NCBI RefSeq assembly: GCF_001401755.1
Contig: NZ_KQ474102.1
Location: 296,952 to 360,951 of the forward strand
DNA: 64,000 nucleotides
Origin: Aquimarina longa SW024
GTDB lineage: Bacteria; Bacteroidota; Bacteroidia; Flavobacteriales; Flavobacteriaceae
Reading direction: 5' to 3'
Made by a program: the position numbers and the translations under genes. Positions 8,718 to 17,752 of this stretch are shown here, in pieces (position 1 is the stretch's first letter; each line of letters begins with the position of its first letter). The notes under the pieces are model-generated. The model did not search any database, was not told the DNA's origin, and saw nothing but the letters and a program-made list of their open reading frames with translations.

Positions 8718-9494
8718 ATGGCAAAGAAAGAAGTTACTGTTGAGCAAAAATTAAGAGCTTTATATGACTTGCAATTAATTGACTCTAGAGTTGATGAGAT
8801 CAAAAACGTACGCGGGGAACTACCTTTAGAGGTTGAAGATCTTGAAGATGAAGTAGCCGGATTAAACAAAAGATTAGAAAAGTTAAACAATGATCTTGAT
8901 ACAATCGACGAAGGTACGAAGAGCAAGAAAAACCTAATCGAAGAAGCTAAATCATTAATCAAGAAATACGGAGAGCAACAAAAAAATGTTCGTAATAACC
9001 GTGAGTATAACTCCCTAAGTAAAGAAATCGAATTTCAGGAGTTAGAAATTCAATTAGCTGAAAAACATATCAAAGAGCACAAAGCTCAGATTATTCAGAA
9101 AAATGAAATTATTAATCAAACCAAAAGCAAACTTGCTGAACGCAATGAGCACCTTGCTCATAAAAAAGGAGAATTAGATTCTATCTTAGCAGAAACAGAA
9201 AAGGAAGAAGAAGCTTTATTAGCTAAATCTTTGGATTTCCAGAAAGAAATTGAAGATCGTTTGATTAATGCATATAAAAGAATTCGAAATAATGTAAAAA
9301 ATGGCCTTGCTGTTGTCCCTATTGAGCGTGGAGCATCAGGAGGATCATTCTTTACCATACCACCACAAGTACAAATGGAAATTGCTTCTCGAAAGAAAAT
9401 CATTACCGACGAACATAGTGGCAGAATTCTAGTAGATCAAGAACTTGCAAGAGAAGAAAAAGAAAAAATGAATGCTCTTTTTTCTAAATTATAA
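8718..9494 (+). CDS. Coiled-coil protein of the C4 zinc-ribbon family, cysteines lost
   Basis: A 258-aa soluble protein. Residues 10-180 form a long, highly charged antiparallel coiled coil, and the last 60 residues correspond to the C-terminal zinc-ribbon domain of the family usually found beside nif3. Where most bacteria have paired cysteines flanking a PPQ motif, this protein has SGGSFFTIPPQVQMEI and later DEHSGRILVD, so none of the four cysteines remains. The fold is probably kept without zinc. It is co-transcribed with the Nif3-like gene (3-base gap) and closed by a strong terminator 25 bases downstream. The function in flavobacteria is unknown. Confidence 0.88.
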   Translation: MAKKEVTVEQKLRALYDLQLIDSRVDEIKNVRGELPLEVEDLEDEVAGLNKRLEKLNNDLDTIDEGTKSKKNLIEEAKSLIKKYGEQQKNVRNNREYNSLSKEIEFQELEIQLAEKHIKEHKAQIIQKNEIINQTKSKLAERNEHLAHKKGELDSILAETEKEEEALLAKSLDFQKEIEDRLINAYKRIRNNVKNGLAVVPIERGASGGSFFTIPPQVQMEIASRKKIITDEHSGRILVDQELAREEKEKMNALFSKL

Positions 9495-9518
9495 TAAAAA
9501 GATAATCAAATAATATAT

Positions 9519-9544
9519 AGCCTCAGTTTTGCTGAGGCTTTTTT
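9519..9544 (+). terminator. Rho-independent terminator
   Basis: AGCCTCAG pairs with CTGAGGCT around a 5-base loop, followed by a run of six T. It ends the nif3-like/coiled-coil operon and lies directly in front of the glycosyltransferase start. Confidence 0.9.
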
Positions 9545-9550
9545 GATTTT

Positions 9551-10804
9551 ATGAAACAAATGCAACACATACTCATCATAGGCTTTGTTTGGCCAGAACC
9601 TAATTCCTCTGCAGCTGGCAGTCGAATGCTGCAACTCATAAAACTATTTATATCTCAAAACTGGAAAGTTACCTTTGCTAGCCCTGCAGCAGAAACAGAG
9701 CATATGACTAATCTTGATGATAGAAACATAAGCAAAGAAATCATAACCCTCAATAACTCCAGCTTTGACAATTTCATTATAAAAAAACAACCTAACATAG
9801 TCGTTTTTGATCGATTCATGATAGAAGAACAATTTGGATGGAGAGTAACCAAACACTGCCCTAACGCATTAAAAATATTAAATACAGAAGACCTACACTG
9901 CCTTAGAAAATCAAGGGAAGAAAGCTTTAAAAACAAAGAGCAATTCGAAATCAAAAATCTCTTAAATACTAACATTACTAAAAGAGAAATTGCTAGCATC
10001 TATCGATGTGATCTATCACTAATAATCTCTGATTTTGAAATACAATTACTTATTGAAACTTTCAAAATAGATCCGGATCTATTATACTATTTACCTTTTT
10101 TATTTAGCCCTATCACCACAGAATCAAAAAAGAATTGGCCGAATTATGACGATAGAAAACATTTCATTACTATAGGAAATTTTCGACACGAACCTAACTG
10201 GAATAGCATTTTATATCTCAAAGAGACTATATGGCCACAAATAAAAAAAGAGCTCCCAGAAGCAGAGCTACACGTCTATGGTGCTTATCCCCCTCCTAAA
10301 GCTACTCAATTACACAACCCAAAAGAAGGTTTCTTTATTAAAGGATGGACTAAAGATGCTAAAAGAGTCATGTCTCAAGCACGTGTTTGCCTTGCTCCTC
10401 TACGATTTGGAGCTGGAATCAAAGGTAAACTTGCAGAAGCAATGCTTTGTGGAACTCCTAGTATAACAACCAATATAGGAGCAGAAGGGATGCTTGATGA
10501 AGAATCTGACTGGAATGGTTTTATAAGCGACGACCCATCAACCCTCACCAAAGCCGCCATAAGACTTTACAACGATAAAAATCTATGGTTACAATCACAA
10601 CAAAATGGAATAGGGATTATAAACACTCGGTTTCAGAAAAAAGAATTTTCCACTACATTTATAAAACAAATCCATAAGATCCAAGACAACCTAGCAGAAT
10701 ACCGCACTAAAAATTTTATAGGCAATATGATGCAGTATCACACTATGCGAAGTACTGAATTTATGTCTCGTTGGATAGAAGAGAAAAATAAGATTAAGGA
10801 ATAA
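9551..10804 (+). CDS. Glycosyltransferase, GT4-like
   Basis: A 417-aa cytoplasmic GT-B fold glycosyltransferase. The N-terminal half begins with a glycine-poor variant of the acceptor-binding start (WPEPNSSAAGSRMLQL). The C-terminal half carries the donor-binding pattern: GNFRHEPNW at about 217-225, IKGWTKDAKRVMSQARVCLA at about 263-282, and GIKGKLAEAMLCGTPSITT at about 291-309 with the conserved glutamate that contacts the nucleotide sugar. The start is only seven bases after the upstream terminator, so it needs its own promoter or some read-through. Substrate and product are unknown; it stands alone rather than in a polysaccharide cluster. Confidence 0.88.
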   Translation: MKQMQHILIIGFVWPEPNSSAAGSRMLQLIKLFISQNWKVTFASPAAETEHMTNLDDRNISKEIITLNNSSFDNFIIKKQPNIVVFDRFMIEEQFGWRVTKHCPNALKILNTEDLHCLRKSREESFKNKEQFEIKNLLNTNITKREIASIYRCDLSLIISDFEIQLLIETFKIDPDLLYYLPFLFSPITTESKKNWPNYDDRKHFITIGNFRHEPNWNSILYLKETIWPQIKKELPEAELHVYGAYPPPKATQLHNPKEGFFIKGWTKDAKRVMSQARVCLAPLRFGAGIKGKLAEAMLCGTPSITTNIGAEGMLDEESDWNGFISDDPSTLTKAAIRLYNDKNLWLQSQQNGIGIINTRFQKKEFSTTFIKQIHKIQDNLAEYRTKNFIGNMMQYHTMRSTEFMSRWIEEKNKIKE

Positions 10805-11015
10805 AAAAAATATCACATAGCCTTATCACAATTTCTACCCACCTCCTATTCCGAAAAACACAGAGTTAACATCTTTCCTCAAAAAAACAACTCAAATACT
10901 TGATTATCAATCAATAAAATATTTATTAGCTCAAAATAAATTTATCAATTCTTATAGCGTTATCATTTTTGGCATACTGTTTGTCCTAAAAAAGTTAGAA
11001 ACTAAAAAACAAATC

Positions 11016-11156
11016 ATGAAAACAACTCTACAATTACAAAGTATTTACACTCCAAAACGTAAAACAAAAACTGCAGAAGATTGGATTGGGTATATCAATG
11101 CTAAGAGAAAAGAAATCAGATACGGAACCCATCATTCTATATTAACAAAAGAATAA
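11016..11156 (+). CDS. Small basic protein, 46 aa
   Basis: An ORF from ATG 11016 to TAA 11154-11156 inside an otherwise gene-free 730-base stretch. The product starts MKTTLQLQSIYTPKRKTKTA, continues EDWIGYINAKRKEIRYGT and is rich in Lys, Arg and Thr, with no hydrophobic segment. A TACTGTTTG stretch about 35 bases upstream resembles a -7 box but has one extra base. Not recognised; evidence for coding is composition and a clean start only. Confidence 0.45.
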   Translation: MKTTLQLQSIYTPKRKTKTAEDWIGYINAKRKEIRYGTHHSILTKE

Positions 11157-11473
11157 ATTATCTTATTAATCGAAGTATAAATACAACCATAAATCATCAC
11201 TTACTTGATTCTTATTTATTAAATAAATAGTTAACTAATTCATAAATCAAAAGCTTCAGAACTAGCTCTCGAAGCATGCTTCCAAAAAACATTTTGATCA
11301 TCCGAGGAAAGCCTCAGAGAATTAAGCCCTCAATAAGAGATTAAATGCGCTTTTAAAGGATCATTCGGATCATTCCTAAAAGTTGTGTGTGAATTGAAAT
11401 AAGAATGTGATCTTTGTAAATAAAATCAACTATTGGTCTTGATCCCATCTATCAAGCATAACATATATATACC
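11157..11473. other. Intergenic, no gene seen
   Basis: About 320 bases between the 46-aa ORF and the rpsT terminator. It contains a short imperfect repeat (GATCATTC twice near 11360-11375), but no ORF or RNA that I can support. Confidence 0.4.
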
Positions 11474-11504
11474 AAAAAAAGCTTTTCCATAACAGGAAAA
11501 GCTT
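11474..11504 (-). terminator. Rho-independent terminator of rpsT
   Basis: AAGCTTTTCC pairs with GGAAAAGCTT around a 6-base loop. On the minus strand the stem is followed by a run of T (plus-strand A7 at 11474-11480). It lies 30 bases after the rpsT stop. Confidence 0.88.
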
Positions 11505-11533
11505 CTATATGCTAAAAATATGTTTCGTACTGT

Positions 11534-11782
11534 TTATAGAGCAGCTACATATTTTGTTAATTGTGACTTTAAATTAGCAGCCTTATTCTTATGAATAATA
11601 TTATTTTTAGCTAATTTATCAAGCATAGAAACAACTGTAGGAAACAAAGCCTCCGCTTCTTTCTTATCAGACTCACGCAATTTCTTAATAGCATTACGTG
11701 TTGTCTTATGTTGATATCTGTTTCTAAGACGTCTTGTCTCGTTACTTCTTATTCTCTTTAATGCTGACTTATGATTTGCCAT
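11534..11782 (-). CDS. rpsT: 30S ribosomal protein S20
   Basis: An 82-aa ribosomal protein that binds 16S rRNA in the small subunit. The start [20 protein letters not shown] is the family hallmark, followed by the [18 protein letters not shown] helix and a conserved C-terminal [19 protein letters not shown]. It is slightly shorter than the E. coli protein (87 aa), as usual in Bacteroidota. It follows two tRNA-Glu genes on the same strand and is closed by its own terminator, so the three genes may form one transcript. Confidence 0.97.
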   Translation of the reverse strand: MANHKSALKRIRSNETRRLRNRYQHKTTRNAIKKLRESDKKEAEALFPTVVSMLDKLAKNNIIHKNKAANLKSQLTKYVAAL

Positions 11783-11816
11783 CTCTCTTCTATTAAATTT
11801 TTTACTATAAAATTTG

Positions 11817-11888
11817 TAGCCCGTAGGGGAATCGAACCCCTCTTACCAGGATGAAAACCTGGCGTCCTAGCCGATAGACGAACGGGCC
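11817..11888 (-). tRNA. tRNA-Glu (TTC), copy 2
   Basis: A cloverleaf is readable on the minus strand: acceptor GGCCCGT/ACGGGCT (first pair G-U), anticodon stem CCAGG/CCTGG around loop TTTTCAT giving anticodon TTC, and T arm with GTTCGATTC. 72 nt without an encoded CCA. It is identical to the copy at 11957 and sits just upstream of rpsT. Confidence 0.95.
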
Positions 11889-11956
11889 ATTTTCCTTTTC
11901 CAAGGATTGCAAATCTACAGTTTTCACTTTTAATTTGCAATTAATTTCAATATTTG

Positions 11957-12028
11957 TAGCCCGTAGGGGAATCGAACCCCTCTTACCAGGATGAAAACCT
12001 GGCGTCCTAGCCGATAGACGAACGGGCC
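11957..12028 (-). tRNA. tRNA-Glu (TTC), copy 1
   Basis: Sequence identical to the copy 68 bases downstream, with the same acceptor, anticodon TTC and T arm. A good promoter lies just upstream (12050-12079). Tandem identical tRNA-Glu genes suggest a recent duplication that raises dosage. Confidence 0.95.
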
Positions 12029-12049
12029 TTGGTTGCCTAATTGCGGATG

Positions 12050-12079
12050 CAAAAATACAACTATTTTTGAATGTTGCAA
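12050..12079 (-). promoter_or_regulatory. Promoter of the tRNA-Glu/rpsT unit
   Basis: On the minus strand a TTG (-33) at 12079-12077 is followed, after 19 bases, by TATTTTTG (-7) at 12057-12050. This is a close match to the Bacteroidota consensus TTG-N19-TAnnTTTG. It points to the tRNA-Glu genes starting at 12028. Confidence 0.7.
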
Positions 12080-12104
12080 GTGTTATTTTATTTTTTTCTA
12101 AAAC

Positions 12105-13583
12105 TTAATATGCTTTTGCAAATAACACTCTGATTTTAGACGACTTACCACTATAGACACAATTACCATTTTCTTCTTTAGCATCAAAAGGAATACAACG
12201 TATTGTCGCTTTTGTGAGCTCTTTAATCTTTTGCTCAGTCTCTATAGTCCCATCCCAATGTGCAGAAATAAAACCTCCTTTATTATCCAAAACCTCTTTA
12301 AATTCTTCAAAAGAATTTACTTTTGTAATATGTTCATCCCTATACTGAGTTGCTTTTTTATATAAACTCTCTTGAATTTCAGTAAGCAATGATTCAACAG
12401 TTACTACCACTTCATCCTTAGAAACAAACTGTTTTGTTAACGTATCTCTACGAGCAAGCTCTACAGTTCCTTTTTCTAAATCCTTAGGACCTATTGCGAT
12501 TCTAAGAGGAACTCCTTGCAATTCATATTGAGCAAATTTAGCACCAGGTCTATAGGTATCCCTATCATCAAACTTAACAGATATTCCTTTTGACCTCAAG
12601 TCAACAACCAGTTGGTTTGCTACTTCAGAAATTTGATTAAGTTGCTCTTCGCCTTTATATATAGGTACAATAACTACTTGAATAGGAGCTAAATTTGGAG
12701 GTAAAACCAAGCCATTATCATCACTATGAGTCATGATCAACGCTCCCATCAGACGAGTAGAAACTCCCCAAGAAGTTGCCCACACATGATCCAATTTCCC
12801 TTCCTTAGAAGTGAATTTTACATCAAAAGCTTTTGCAAAATTTTGTCCTAAAAAATGAGAAGTCCCTGCTTGTAACGCTTTCCCATCCTGCATCAATGCC
12901 TCTATACAATAGGTATCATCTGCTCCTGCAAAACGCTCACTCTCTGTTTTTCTACCTTTTACTACAGGAATTGCCATAAATTGCTCTACAAAATCAGCAT
13001 ATATCGTATTCATTTGTTCAGTTTCTGCAATCGCCTCTTGTTTTGTTGCATGAGCTGTATGCCCTTCTTGCCATAAAAATTCGGCAGTACGTAAAAACAA
13101 TCTAGTACGCATCTCCCATCTCACTACATTAGCCCATTGATTAATCAATAATGGCAAATCTCGATAGGATTGTATCCATCCTTTATATGTATTCCATATA
13201 ATAGCTTCAGAGGTAGGACGTACAATCAATTCTTCTTCTAATTTTGCATTAGGATCTACTATCAATTTAGAAGCATCATTAGGATCAGTTTTTAATCTAT
13301 AATGCGTAACAACCGCACACTCTTTAGCAAATCCTTCTGCATTTTTTTCTTCTGCCTCAAACAAACTTTTAGGAACAAACAATGGAAAATATGCATTTTG
13401 ATGCCCCGTTTCTTTAAATTTCCTGTCTAATTCAGCCTGCATTTTTTCCCAAATAGCATACCCGTATGGTTTAATCACCATACACCCTCGTACTGCCGAA
13501 TTCTCAGCTAAATCAGCCTTAACGACTAATTCATTATACCATTTTGAATAATCCTCACTACGCTTAGTTAAATTCTTGCTCAT
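12105..13583 (-). CDS. proS: Prolyl-tRNA synthetase (short, archaeal-type)
   Basis: A 492-aa class II aminoacyl-tRNA synthetase that charges tRNA-Pro. It is the short form without the bacterial editing insertion. Visible are the motif 2 region ([20 protein letters not shown] at about 154-173) and the motif 3 region ([20 protein letters not shown] at about 271-290). An anticodon-binding domain ([20 protein letters not shown] onward) and the C-terminal zinc-domain region ([15 protein letters not shown], with most cysteines lost) follow. It starts [20 protein letters not shown]. It is divergent from the SR-rich lipoprotein gene. Confidence 0.96.
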   Translation of the reverse strand: MSKNLTKRSEDYSKWYNELVVKADLAENSAVRGCMVIKPYGYAIWEKMQAELDRKFKETGHQNAYFPLFVPKSLFEAEEKNAEGFAKECAVVTHYRLKTDPNDASKLIVDPNAKLEEELIVRPTSEAIIWNTYKGWIQSYRDLPLLINQWANVVRWEMRTRLFLRTAEFLWQEGHTAHATKQEAIAETEQMNTIYADFVEQFMAIPVVKGRKTESERFAGADDTYCIEALMQDGKALQAGTSHFLGQNFAKAFDVKFTSKEGKLDHVWATSWGVSTRLMGALIMTHSDDNGLVLPPNLAPIQVVIVPIYKGEEQLNQISEVANQLVVDLRSKGISVKFDDRDTYRPGAKFAQYELQGVPLRIAIGPKDLEKGTVELARRDTLTKQFVSKDEVVVTVESLLTEIQESLYKKATQYRDEHITKVNSFEEFKEVLDNKGGFISAHWDGTIETEQKIKELTKATIRCIPFDAKEENGNCVYSGKSSKIRVLFAKAY

Positions 13584-13647
13584 AACCTATTGTTTGGCAC
13601 AAATATTGTGGCTCTGTTAAATATAATTTAATTAGCGCAAAACTAAC

Positions 13648-13655
13648 TAAATTTG
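13648..13655 (+). promoter_or_regulatory. -7 box TAAATTTG
   Basis: Fits TAnnTTTG and ends 27 bases before the start of the lipoprotein gene at 13683, in the 99-base divergent spacer with proS. Confidence 0.5.
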
Positions 13656-13682
13656 TAACGTTCAACAATAAAATAAGAAGAT

Positions 13683-14858
13683 ATGCAACTTAAAAATTAT
13701 TTTCAAAGAGTTAGATCTGCTGGATTTTTACTTTTGGCTACCATATTTATGTTGACATCTTGTGGTTCTTATGAATATACCCCATATAATGATGGTATTT
13801 ACAGTAATACAAGAGGCCAAGAAAACACCAAAAATAGAGTACATAGCATTAAAGAAAAACCAAGTTATTATTCTAGCTATTTTTCAGAAAAATCTGCACA
13901 AATTGATGATGCAATTGAGGAAGATATAATTTTTACAGATATTGATTCTTATTCTAGTGAAGGTTATGATATAGCAGACACAACTTCTACTACCCTAAAC
14001 TATAAAGAGGCACAACCATCATGGGGAAGCAATCCTTCTGAGGTTAGTGTTAATGTTATCAATACTGGTTGGAATAGACCGTATTGGGGAATAGGATTCG
14101 GATGGAATACCATAGGATGGGGTGGTTACCAAGGCTTAAACTGGAGTATCGGATGGAATAATCCATACTGGTATAACAATTTCTACTGCCCTCCTTATTA
14201 CTATAATGGTTATTATGCAGGATATCAGCATCCGTATTATTATAATAGATACCCTTATTACGCAAGAAACCGTTATATAGCATATAATAGAGGTCATAGA
14301 AATGCATACGCTTATTCTACAAGAAATCGTAAATCTTACAATTCAAACTATAGCACTCGATTAAGAGGAAATTCAAACTACAACAGCAATAGAACTAGAC
14401 AAGGTTACTCTAATAGAAAAGCAAGTACATCTGCAAGAACACGATCTTCATCAAATAACAACTATTCTCGCTCTCGATCAGCTACATCTGTAAACAGGAA
14501 TAGCACTAGAACTAGAGCCAGAAACAATTCTTCTTATACTAGAAGTAGAGGAAACTCTCCCTCTAATAATTCCACTAGAAGCAGAAGTTCTCAGTATTCT
14601 AGAAACAACTCTTCTACAAACAGAAGCAGAGGGTACTCTACTCCTAATAATAACTCCTCTAGAAGCAGAAGTTCTGGATACTCCAGAAGTAATTCTTCTT
14701 CAAACAAAAGTAGAAGCTACTCCCCTTCTAGAAGTAGAAACTCTGGGTATTCTAGAAGTAACTCTTCTCGTAGCAGTGGGTACTCTAGATCTGGAGGAAG
14801 CAGTAGGTCAAGAAGTAGTGGTAGTGGTAGCAGAAGTAGAAGCCGTGGAAGAAATTAG
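13683..14858 (+). CDS. Lipoprotein with Tyr/Trp-rich core and Ser-Arg-Asn repeat tail
   Basis: A 391-aa predicted lipoprotein: signal sequence with lipobox LTSC at about 24-27. Residues 28-110 are an acidic, ordinary region. Residues 115-200 are rich in Trp, Tyr, Asn and Gly, around GWNRPYWGIGFGWN and many YY pairs. Residues 200-391 are a low-complexity tail of Ser, Arg, Asn and Tyr with recurring SRSSGYSRS-like units and no acidic residues. The tail is strongly basic, so it could bind polysaccharide, DNA or surface anions. Similar proteins lie beside proS in other flavobacteria as far as I recall. The tail uses varied serine and arginine codons, so it looks selected at protein level rather than being a fresh DNA repeat. 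Function unknown. Confidence 0.85.
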   Translation: MQLKNYFQRVRSAGFLLLATIFMLTSCGSYEYTPYNDGIYSNTRGQENTKNRVHSIKEKPSYYSSYFSEKSAQIDDAIEEDIIFTDIDSYSSEGYDIADTTSTTLNYKEAQPSWGSNPSEVSVNVINTGWNRPYWGIGFGWNTIGWGGYQGLNWSIGWNNPYWYNNFYCPPYYYNGYYAGYQHPYYYNRYPYYARNRYIAYNRGHRNAYAYSTRNRKSYNSNYSTRLRGNSNYNSNRTRQGYSNRKASTSARTRSSSNNNYSRSRSATSVNRNSTRTRARNNSSYTRSRGNSPSNNSTRSRSSQYSRNNSSTNRSRGYSTPNNNSSRSRSSGYSRSNSSSNKSRSYSPSRSRNSGYSRSNSSRSSGYSRSGGSSRSRSSGSGSRSRSRGRN

Positions 14859-14946
14859 CAACCGTAAACAAGCCTAATTTAGTAACAGTTTAAACAGCTT
14901 TTACAGCCATTATGCATAAAGTTTTCAGAAATTCAAAAAAAAATAG

Positions 14947-16461
14947 ATGAAAAAACTATTCTTATTGATAGGAATATCATGTGTATCTTTTCTAACCGCT
15001 CAGGATATTAATGACGCATTACAATACTCACAACAAGATATTTTGGGTACTGCTCGTTATAGAGCCCTAAGCGGTGCCTTCGGAGCCTTAGGAGGAGATA
15101 TTTCTGCATTACAAATAAATCCTGCAGGGTCTGCTGTTTTTTTAAATTCTTATGGATCTATTACCTTATCCTCTAGAAAAGTTAGTAACGATGCTGGTTA
15201 TTTTGGTACTACTACTAATCGTGATTCTAGAAATATGAATTTTAACCAAATTGGAGCTGTTTTTATTCTTAACAATCAAAACAATACTACTTCTGGAATA
15301 AATAAAATTTCATATGGGATAACTTACGATCAAACTACTGATGCTAAAAATAAACTTTTTGCCTCTGGTCGTAGCCCAAACTCAATAGACCGTTTTTTTC
15401 TTACTGAAGCACAAGGACTTCCCTTAAACCTAATTTCTAGAAGAGCCGGAGAATCTATTGATAACCTTTACGGTTTCTTAGGAGAAACTGAAAGTTATGG
15501 TACTCAACAAGCATTCTTAGGATATGAAAGTTTCATCATAGAATCAAGTGATCCTGACGACCTCAACAGCACTTCCTATATTTCTAATATTGCTTCTGGT
15601 GTTTTTGATCATGAATATTATAAAAACAGTACTGGATTAAATGGAAAACTTACGTTAAATGGAGGGATTCAAATCAATCAACGATTTTATGCTGGTTTAA
15701 ACCTAAACTCACACTTTATTAATTATGATAAAACTACAGAGTTTTTTGAAGGAAATAATAACACAGGGAGTGATATCAATGAGGTTATATTTACTAATAA
15801 ATTGTCTACTGTAGGTACAGGATTATCTCTACAAGTCGGAGGAATTGCAAAGGTATCTAATATGGTTCGGTTAGGTGCTTCTTTCGAATCTCCAACTTGG
15901 TATTATCTAAAAGAAGAGACTGTTCAGCGATTAAAAACACTTAGTGATAGTAATGGGAGAGCAGTAGTCAATCCAAATGTAGTTAATATTTTTCCCGAAT
16001 ATAAATTACGTACTCCAATAAAAGTGACAGGAAGTATTGGTTTATTATTTGATCAACAAGGGTTAATAAGTATCGATTATTCCTATAAGGATTACTCTAC
16101 CACTAAATTAAGTTCTGATAAAGGAAATGATTTCTCTGCTATCAATAAAGATATAAAAACAAATCTTCAAGGAGTTTCTAGTATCAAAATCGGTACTGAA
16201 TGGAGGTTTGAAAATTGGAGTATGAGAGCTGGCTATAGTTTTGAAGAAAGCCCATATAAGAATGATTTAATTGCCGGAAACAAAACAGGCTATTCAATTG
16301 GTACTGGATATAACTTTGGTAAATTTAGATTTGACATTACATATGATTATACCGAACAAGAGATCACTGAACAATTTTTCCCTAACTCCGCCTTCAATAA
16401 TGGAACTTTAATTGATAATTCTATTAAAAATATTACGTTCTCTCTTGGAATGAACTTCTAA
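14947..16461 (+). CDS. OmpP1/FadL-family outer membrane transporter
   Basis: A 504-aa outer membrane beta-barrel. The signal peptide (1-18) is followed by the FadL-type N-terminal hatch pattern: ALQYSQQDILGTARYRALSG, then GAFGALGGDISALQINPAG. The rest alternates as barrel strands and ends with the typical aromatic terminus ITFSLGMNF. FadL proteins carry hydrophobic compounds such as long-chain fatty acids across the outer membrane; the flavobacterial members have no proven substrate. It follows the SR-rich lipoprotein with an 88-base gap, so co-transcription is possible. Confidence 0.9.
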   Translation: MKKLFLLIGISCVSFLTAQDINDALQYSQQDILGTARYRALSGAFGALGGDISALQINPAGSAVFLNSYGSITLSSRKVSNDAGYFGTTTNRDSRNMNFNQIGAVFILNNQNNTTSGINKISYGITYDQTTDAKNKLFASGRSPNSIDRFFLTEAQGLPLNLISRRAGESIDNLYGFLGETESYGTQQAFLGYESFIIESSDPDDLNSTSYISNIASGVFDHEYYKNSTGLNGKLTLNGGIQINQRFYAGLNLNSHFINYDKTTEFFEGNNNTGSDINEVIFTNKLSTVGTGLSLQVGGIAKVSNMVRLGASFESPTWYYLKEETVQRLKTLSDSNGRAVVNPNVVNIFPEYKLRTPIKVTGSIGLLFDQQGLISIDYSYKDYSTTKLSSDKGNDFSAINKDIKTNLQGVSSIKIGTEWRFENWSMRAGYSFEESPYKNDLIAGNKTGYSIGTGYNFGKFRFDITYDYTEQEITEQFFPNSAFNNGTLIDNSIKNITFSLGMNF

Positions 16462-16499
16462 TATCTATTAATTTTTTATTTGATTGTTATTAAAACCAC

Positions 16500-16862
16500 A
16501 TGACAGATCAAGAAATTAAAGAAACTATTACTAAAAAAGCTATGTAGTATGTAGTACCCTCTAGTTTTTATATCTTGTATGATGGTCTAACTAGTAGTTT
16601 TAAAAACGAATTTGAAAATTCTATTAAGAAAAATAACCTTAGATTACTTATTTATAGTCTTCCGAATGGTAATTGGGTAGTCATTGGAACTAAAAAAATT
16701 GCTATAAATGATCATAATAAACTTAAATTCCTTCGCATTGATGCTATAACAGGAGTTATTATATCAAAGTCTGAAAATATAAAAAAGGCTAAAGTTAATC
16801 AACATGGTAGGACGATTAGCTTCCAAAATTGGAGAAATAATAACCTACACTCAATACAGTAA
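16500..16862 (+). pseudogene. Small ORF interrupted by an in-frame TAG
   Basis: From ATG 16500 the frame reads MTDQEIKETITKKAM, then TAG at 16545-16547, then continues in the same frame with YVVPSSFYILYDGLTSSFKN and a further 90 residues to the TAA at 16860-16862. The downstream part alone could start at TTG 16575 (95 aa). Two coherent halves in one frame suggest a single-base nonsense mutation, or a short upstream peptide and a separate gene. The product would be a soluble protein of about 120 aa. I do not recognise the family. Confidence concerns the interrupted-gene reading. Confidence 0.5.
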
Positions 16863-16951
16863 ACAAACACTGCATTGAGGAGGTTTTCATTTCATTATAC
16901 GTACACATCTTATACAATGATATATTGAATAAATTCATGATATAAATAGTA

Positions 16952-17689
16952 TTACAAATTATTTATCTTTTTTAGCGCAAGCTTTGGAAATATTCTAGAT
17001 AACATATATAATAATTTTACTTTTGAAACTTTTATTTCTGTTTTTCCTTCTTCTAATCCTTTAATCATTTCGTAAACTGCTGTTTGTGTAGAAATAGCAA
17101 TCTTTGGAGCATTTCCCTTATGCCAAGGAGTGTCTACTGCTGGGAACAGTACTTCCACTACTTTAATATTACTTTTACCTAATTGAATTCTAAGAACTTG
17201 TGTAAAAGAATGCAATGCTGCTTTTGTTGCATTATAAAAAGAATAAGCAGCTTTTGGCGCATAAACCAGTCCTGTAGTAACATTTATGATTATTGGATTA
17301 TTATTTTTATTTAAGATAGGATATAAATATTTTGTAAGTCGTAAGGGAGCAAAAAAATTGACTTGCATTTCTAAATCTGCTTTTTTTAAAACATCGTCTC
17401 CTTCTATAAATGGAGTTACATGAACAATCGCAGCATTATTAATCAAAACATTTAAGTCACTATGGTTTTCTTGTACCCAAGTAGTCAAATCAAAACATTG
17501 TTTTTCATCAGACAAATCACATTGAAATATTTCAAACTCGGGGTTACTCCTTTTAGCTTCAAGTAATTTTTCTTCTGTACTACCACAGATGATCACTTTA
17601 TTTTTTTTCTTAAGCAGTTGTTTACCTAACTCTAAACCTATCCCAGAACTTCCTCCTGTTATAAGCACCTTATTATTTAAAAAACTCAT
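16952..17689 (-). CDS. Short-chain dehydrogenase/reductase
   Basis: A 245-aa classical SDR oxidoreductase using NAD(P). The cofactor motif TGGSSGIGLELG is at about 11-22, NNAAIV at about 85-90, and the catalytic YxxxK (YSFYNATKAAL) at about 149-159 with an upstream serine/threonine region. Length is typical. The C-terminal region resembles the DltE-type subgroup. It lies 63 bases downstream of the Crp-family regulator on the same strand, so the regulator probably controls it. A -7 box precedes it. Substrate unknown. Confidence 0.9.
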   Translation of the reverse strand: MSFLNNKVLITGGSSGIGLELGKQLLKKKNKVIICGSTEEKLLEAKRSNPEFEIFQCDLSDEKQCFDLTTWVQENHSDLNVLINNAAIVHVTPFIEGDDVLKKADLEMQVNFFAPLRLTKYLYPILNKNNNPIIINVTTGLVYAPKAAYSFYNATKAALHSFTQVLRIQLGKSNIKVVEVLFPAVDTPWHKGNAPKIAISTQTAVYEMIKGLEEGKTEIKVSKVKLLYMLSRIFPKLALKKINNL

Positions 17690-17717
17690 TTTATTTACTT
17701 TTATAATTATGTTATTA

Positions 17718-17725
17718 CAAAAGTA
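17718..17725 (-). promoter_or_regulatory. -7 box TACTTTTG before the SDR gene
   Basis: Minus-strand TACTTTTG fits TAnnTTTG and lies 29 bases before the SDR start, in the gap between the regulator and the SDR gene. The SDR could thus be transcribed on its own. Confidence 0.45.
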
Positions 17726-17752
17726 ATTTGCTTTACATCTCTAGAAATTAAC

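Noticed and set aside
11758..11940. 60-aa ORF on the minus strand
   Set aside because: It is the translation of the tRNA-Glu gene.
14059..14307. 82-aa Tyr/Asn-rich ORF antisense to the lipoprotein gene
   Set aside because: Shadow of low-complexity coding sequence, with no start context or independent support.
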